A program made the position numbers and the translations under genes. The notes under the pieces are model-generated. The model made no database searches, was not told the origin of the DNA, and saw only the letters and a program-made list of their open reading frames with translations. Source: UBA5239 sp040391785 (GTDB lineage: Bacteria > Verrucomicrobiota > Lentisphaeria > Victivallales > Victivallaceae). From it: a stretch of DNA of 64,000 nucleotides. Below are positions 60,376-64,000 of the stretch, in pieces (positions within the stretch are counted from its first letter, which is position 1; the number at the start of each line of letters is the position of its first letter). The stretch is from contig JBEBXH010000018.1 of the NCBI GenBank assembly GCA_040391785.1, positions 11,365 to 75,364 of the forward strand, in the 5' to 3' direction.

Positions 60376-60447
60376 CCGGGTGTTACCCGGAGAAGGTATC
60401 ATTTATGCGACTCGTCCGACATGTCCGACATGTCCGACCCGTCCGAC
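60376..60447. repeat. Hairpin plus period-9 GTCCGAC array
   Basis: CCGGGT/ACCCGG with a GTT loop forms a hairpin at 60376-60390. Four GTCCGAC units of period 9 start at 60414, 60423, 60432 and 60441. A similar hairpin and array occur together near 45116-45192. Confidence 0.9.
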
Positions 60448-60454
60448 AAAAATC

Positions 60455-61297
60455 ATGAGTATGAGCGAGTCACCACAATTTTACGAAGCCATGATCGAGT
60501 GCCTGAAACACGAACAGGCCAAGTCGCCGCGTGCCACGGTGCCGCCGGAAGTGCTTGAGCGCTTCTATAACGACACCGCCGCCGCTCCGGCTCCTCAGCG
60601 GACGCAGCCACAGCAGCAGCGCCCTCAGCCGCCGGTTGCCGCTCCCTCGCAGCCGCCGCCCGCTTCCAGACCGGCGCTTGAGCCGATCCCGAAACCGGTG
60701 TTTCAGCGGCATCAGGTCATCACGCCATGTCCGGTCGACGAACTGTCACTGGATGAATTGCGGCTGATGTCGCTGACCTGCCGCAATTGCGGACTGCACG
60801 AGCGCCGTACCAACGTCGTTTTCGGCGAGGGCAACCCGAATGCCGACCTGATGTTCATCGGCGAGGGTCCGGGGATGGATGAAGATGCCCAGGGCCGCCC
60901 GTTCGTCGGTGCTGCCGGGCAGCTCCTGACCAAAATGATCAACGCCATGCAGTTCAACCGTGAGGACGTCTATATCGCCAACGTCGTCAAATGCCGTCCG
61001 CCGAACAACCGCGTGCCGCTGCCGGACGAAGCCGGCGCCTGTATGCCGTACCTGCGGCGTCAAATCGCGCTGATCCAGCCGAAAGTGATCGTACTGCTGG
61101 GCGCCACGCCGCTTCAATACGTTCTGGGGCAGACCGGCATCATGCGCCGCCGCGGCCAGTGGGGCGAATACAATGGCATCAAGGTCATGCCGACCTATCA
61201 CCCGGCCTTCCTGCTGCGCCGTCCCGAAGCCAAACGCGACGTCTGGAACGACCTCCAGGAAGTCATGAAACTCTTCGGCCGAACCCACCGCCGCTAA
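60455..61297 (+). CDS. Family 4 uracil-DNA glycosylase (iron-sulfur)
   Basis: The 280-residue protein has an N-terminal proline/glutamine-rich linker (about 35-90) and a family 4 UDG domain. This has CRNCGLH (near 109), GEGPGMDEDAQG and PFVGAAG (near 130-150), a KCRPPNNR cysteine, a GACMPYL cysteine and HPAFLLR near the end. The four Cys hold a [4Fe-4S] cluster and the motifs remove uracil from DNA. The longer frame from 60380 is rejected because it would translate the period-9 repeats, so ATG 60455 or 60461 is the start. Confidence 0.93.
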   Translation: MSMSESPQFYEAMIECLKHEQAKSPRATVPPEVLERFYNDTAAAPAPQRTQPQQQRPQPPVAAPSQPPPASRPALEPIPKPVFQRHQVITPCPVDELSLDELRLMSLTCRNCGLHERRTNVVFGEGNPNADLMFIGEGPGMDEDAQGRPFVGAAGQLLTKMINAMQFNREDVYIANVVKCRPPNNRVPLPDEAGACMPYLRRQIALIQPKVIVLLGATPLQYVLGQTGIMRRRGQWGEYNGIKVMPTYHPAFLLRRPEAKRDVWNDLQEVMKLFGRTHRR

Positions 61298-61342
61298 TCA
61301 ATTAATACACAAGAACTGCGGTGCTTCTCGCATCTTGCCCGA

Positions 61343-62908
61343 TTACTGTTTCGGTATTGCGTCGTAAACTTCGATCAATTTTTTCTGAATCAATTCAAGG
61401 TCATCTATTGAGGCCTTGCCTTTTTTGTAGGCTTGTTCAACCTCGGCGCGCAGGTTGATGAGTTCCTCCTCGGTTTTCGGCATATCGGCAACCTTTTCCG
61501 GCGTCAAAAAGAGATACCGGATAATCCTGTAGCTACTTTTCAGCAGCGGCGGCTGCTCTTTTTTCAACATATCGATGATCTCCCGGACCTTTCCTTGATC
61601 GGTGATGAATTTTATATCCACATAGACATACTCGACGCCGGTATCCCACAGTGTTTTCTCGATTCTCACCGCTTTTTCGCCTATAATAGCATGCTGTTGT
61701 TCTGTGATAGACCTGATTCTATAATCCAGCTTGGAATCCCTTGTGATGGCACGCGGTTCCAGTTTCAGGATCCGGAAACTTTCCTCCGGTTTGACGCTTA
61801 TTGCCTTCAATAACGCAAAATTATAGGACACAGGAGGTTCCAGCGTCTGAATCGTATTGAACTGATTGCTGAAAAAACGCGGAACGAACGTTGTCCGCAA
61901 TTCACTCGCCATGCCATCCGGCCGTAGAAATGCATAAAAAAATGTTTCCTTATTTCCGCCGATGATCTGATGGAATGTTTTGATCTCGTCTTTGTTGCTG
62001 AAAATGCTGATTTCAGCGGCGATCTGGGCTCCCGGGTTTATGCCGTCGATTTTCCACTGTGCCGAGGCGAAAGCATAAGGATTGAAGTAATCCGGGTTAT
62101 ACGTTATTTTTAACTCGTCTCCCGTAAACTGTCCGGGCGGGTTATCTCTTTTGACCTCCCAATCTTCGGCCCGCATTCTGGGCGCTTTCGAGTTCAGGAC
62201 TTCACCCAGTTTACGCATTACCAGCCGCATATCATCGAGATTGGCTTCGCCGGTTTTACGTTTTTCCGCGATTTCCTTTGCCAATGCTCTCAGCCCGGCT
62301 TCATCGGCCGGCAACTCTTTGATTTTTTCCGGCGTGAAATATTGATACACGGGTGCCCGGTTCGCTTCCCTTATCTCGCGTTCCCTTAGCTCCTGCTGCT
62401 GCTTCTGGAGCTCGGCGATTTTGGCCTCATCGCAGATAAACCGCACATCCACACGGATATGGTCGGAAGCATTCTGAAACGGAATTTTCAAAACGGTCAG
62501 ATACTGCTCCGGCTCAATGACCGCTTCCTGAGGATAGTTCAGATCGGGCGATACACGATTGCCAAAATAACTCCAGGCTCTGAAATACCTTGAGCCCGTC
62601 GGCTTGAAATGCGTCATCAACCCCATCACCTGCTCTTTTTGGATATTCAGGTGCACATAACAGGAAAATTCTTCTTTGGTATTCACCAGATAAAAGTGAC
62701 TTCTCTGTGCGTTTTTGCCATTGTACAACTTGACTTCGGCCATGGCTTTTTCGGGCACATCCGCGCCGGTCACTTTCCAGGCGATCACTTTCCCTTGGAC
62801 AAACACTTCCTCCCGGGCAGAATCTTCGGGATTGTACTTGAACCGGAACTCACCCGCGGCTGCAACCGCAGCTGCAAGTACCAGCATCAGGACGATCAAC
62901 TTCTTCAT
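61343..62908 (-). CDS. Secreted protein with two tandem copies of an unknown domain
   Basis: The 521-residue protein has a clear signal peptide (1-18, AAAVAAAG). The rest is two related halves (about 20-235 and 250-521). Each starts with a K/T-YNP strand, continues through a beta-rich part with an I-x-V-D-V/I-x-F-I segment and a charged helix. Each ends in YxF-LTPEK-x4-P followed by two helices ending LDDMRLVMRKLGEV or IDDLELIQKKLIEV. I do not recognise the domain. GAGGAG precedes the ATG. It overlaps the end of the glycosyltransferase gene by 59 bases and is probably co-transcribed with it. Confidence 0.78.
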   Translation of the reverse strand: MKKLIVLMLVLAAAVAAAGEFRFKYNPEDSAREEVFVQGKVIAWKVTGADVPEKAMAEVKLYNGKNAQRSHFYLVNTKEEFSCYVHLNIQKEQVMGLMTHFKPTGSRYFRAWSYFGNRVSPDLNYPQEAVIEPEQYLTVLKIPFQNASDHIRVDVRFICDEAKIAELQKQQQELREREIREANRAPVYQYFTPEKIKELPADEAGLRALAKEIAEKRKTGEANLDDMRLVMRKLGEVLNSKAPRMRAEDWEVKRDNPPGQFTGDELKITYNPDYFNPYAFASAQWKIDGINPGAQIAAEISIFSNKDEIKTFHQIIGGNKETFFYAFLRPDGMASELRTTFVPRFFSNQFNTIQTLEPPVSYNFALLKAISVKPEESFRILKLEPRAITRDSKLDYRIRSITEQQHAIIGEKAVRIEKTLWDTGVEYVYVDIKFITDQGKVREIIDMLKKEQPPLLKSSYRIIRYLFLTPEKVADMPKTEEELINLRAEVEQAYKKGKASIDDLELIQKKLIEVYDAIPKQ

Positions 62909-64000
62909 GGTATTTCTCCTCGAATAAATCGGCGGCCACGGCGGCGCGGCGGTAGAAATCGGTCCTCTCTCCGTATTCCAACGCCTGTTTGGTCAGCGCG
63001 GAGAGGGTCTCCGGCTGCAGCGCGGCCGTCAGCTTCGCGTCAAGTTCATGCTGATCAAACGGTTCGCTGGCGACCACTATGCCGCCGGAATCGCGAACAA
63101 AGTTGCTGAATCCGCACGTTTCCGTGCACAAAACCGGCAGCCCGGCGGCCAATGCCTCGACCAGTACCGTGCCGGTGGCTTCGTCACGCGCCGGATGCAC
63201 CATCAGGTCAGCGGCCAGCAGCAATGCAGGCACGTCGGTGCGGCCGCCGGTCAGAACCACCTGTTCGGCGATCCCCAGCTTCTGCGCCAGTGCATCGCAT
63301 CCGCCCGGCCCGCAATTTCCCACCAGGTAAACATGGCAGCGCTTCCGCAGTTCGGGCGGAAGTTGAGCGGCGGCGCGGACCAGGCGGTCCCCACCCTTGC
63401 GCCGGAAATCGGAACCGACCAGAATCAACAACAATTCATCATCCTTCAGGCCGAGTTCGGCGCGCTTGCCGGCGCGGATTTCAGCGGCATTCGCGGGACG
63501 GCGGCACGCGGTGTCGATGCCCGGCGGAATGTAGCGGAAACGCCCCTCGGGCGTGCCGTAAACCACGATATAATCGTCCTTCTGGCGCGGGGTGATGTAC
63601 ATGATGATCGCTTTGCCCGCCGGGTCCATGACCGCGCGTTCCTGTTTGTGCCAGGCGCGGTAGCGCGGATTGAGCGCGAGCATCAACGCAGAGTGCTTGG
63701 CACGGTCACTGATCAACAGACAATTGTCGGCGGCGAAATAAAAGTCGAGATACGCCATGCGGTTAAACCCGACCACGACGTCGAAGTGTTCTTTTTCCAA
63801 AATCTCGCCGAAACGTTTCTCAAACTCCCTGCCCTTGCCGTGGTTCGAACGCGATTTGAGGGGGATGATCCGCAAATCCAACCAATCGGGTTTGTCGCCC
63901 TGCCAGGCCCCGGCGAAGGTCGTCACCTGGTGTCCGCGCTTCACGCATTCGTCGGCCATCCGCATGAAATCACGCTGCAGCCCCCCGAACGGGAAGTATT
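62850..64000 (-). CDS. WaaG-like GT4 glycosyltransferase (5' end beyond window)
   Basis: The frame is open to the window edge and the first visible residues read YFPFGGLQRDFMRMADEC, the classic N-terminal loop of WaaG/RfaG. This enzyme adds glucose to the inner-core heptose of lipopolysaccharide. The ATG at 63965 is therefore internal. The C-terminal domain carries ILVGSDFRRKGGDRLV and HPARDEATGTVLVEALAAGLPVL (the donor-binding EX7E region). The specific sugar is not proven. It fits with lpxA and the LptF-type permease. Its last 59 bases overlap the duplicated-domain secreted protein. Confidence 0.88.
   Translation of the reverse strand, partial: YFPFGGLQRDFMRMADECVKRGHQVTTFAGAWQGDKPDWLDLRIIPLKSRSNHGKGREFEKRFGEILEKEHFDVVVGFNRMAYLDFYFAADNCLLISDRAKHSALMLALNPRYRAWHKQERAVMDPAGKAIIMYITPRQKDDYIVVYGTPEGRFRYIPPGIDTACRRPANAAEIRAGKRAELGLKDDELLLILVGSDFRRKGGDRLVRAAAQLPPELRKRCHVYLVGNCGPGGCDALAQKLGIAEQVVLTGGRTDVPALLLAADLMVHPARDEATGTVLVEALAAGLPVLCTETCGFSNFVRDSGGIVVASEPFDQHELDAKLTAALQPETLSALTKQALEYGERTDFYRRAAVAADLFEEKYHEEVDRPDAGTCSCGCSRG

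Noticed and set aside
58615..60402. 595-codon minus-strand open frame across pssA and the epimerase gene
   Set aside because: It spans two clearly identified + strand genes and their gap and is rich in His, Asp and Arg, as expected of an antisense frame.
60380..60454. Upstream extension of the uracil-DNA glycosylase frame
   Set aside because: It would translate the period-9 repeat into TRPTCPTCPTRPT; the later ATGs give the family's normal start.
1..64000. tRNA, rRNA, insertion sequences, integrases and attachment sites
   Set aside because: I read the gaps between genes for cloverleaf-like stems and looked for transposase or integrase motifs in the frames and found none.

Overview
The window looks like the chromosome of a Lentisphaerota bacterium (Victivallales-like, probably gut-associated). 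This is inferred from content, not from a marker gene. It is moderately GC-rich by eye and carries four proteins that open with an almost identical prepilin-type FTLIELLVVIAIIAILAAM segment. It has many secreted or unusual glycosidases but no SusC/SusD, Gram-negative envelope genes (lpxA, lptF-type permease, a WaaG-like glycosyltransferase, psd, pssA), and a DksA-type zinc-finger protein with a histone-H1-like lysine/alanine tail. No tRNA, rRNA, CRISPR array, transposase or integrase was found.

Layout. 1-2541 (-): an operon ribE, an unknown TIM-barrel-like gene, pdxJ and the start of pilT. 2739-5925: a Gfo/Idh/MocA oxidoreductase divergent from an AraC regulator, then an LptF/LptG-type permease. 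6110-14966: carbohydrate module A, with a DUF5054-like glycosidase, an AraC regulator, and a pseudopilin followed by three glycosidase-like genes. 15105-19470: moxR, DUF58 and a transglutaminase gene. 19582-23611: an IclR regulator, a lipoprotein, gpmI and lpxA. 23748-35681: two divergent carbohydrate modules, B (ROK, pseudopilin, secreted 865-residue enzyme-like protein) and C (GntR/LacI-type regulator, sodium:solute symporter, pseudopilin, GH39-like enzyme). They share a 375-base regulatory region with two consensus promoters. 35683-40341: a phosphoesterase, a secreted unknown and a GH106-like gene. 40424-44981: module D (LacI, pseudopilin, DUF4838-like enzyme). 45200-52616: housekeeping and accessory genes (dksA-like, lspA, miaA; PHP phosphatase, comEC, glycosyltransferase, larE). 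52848-56676: a cytosolic glycosidase-like gene and two membrane-protein genes. 57278-61297: DUF2062, psd, pssA, a sugar-nucleotide epimerase and a family 4 uracil-DNA glycosylase, preceded by a strong promoter, an intrinsic terminator and a second structured element. 61343-64000: a secreted protein with an internal duplication and a WaaG-like glycosyltransferase running off the end.

The central observation is the repeated module: a transcription regulator (a different family each time: AraC, ROK, GntR/LacI, LacI), one dedicated pseudopilin-like gene, then one or more large glycosidase-like genes. In three cases the regulator, pseudopilin and enzyme are co-directional with tight spacing. In the fourth the regulator is divergent. 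The pseudopilins share the N-terminus and a C-terminal DGHA motif, differ in between, and lack the usual glycine before the prepilin cleavage site. I infer that each sugar-utilisation locus carries its own pilin-like secretion or surface component, taking the place that SusCD holds in Bacteroidota.

Other signals are intergenic repeat families: period-9 GTCCGAC arrays, period-7 GAGAATT arrays flanking the comEC start, and a 24-bp perfect inverted repeat of CACGGAAAA units. There are also unusually many near-consensus TTGACA-17-TATAAT promoters in front of regulator genes.
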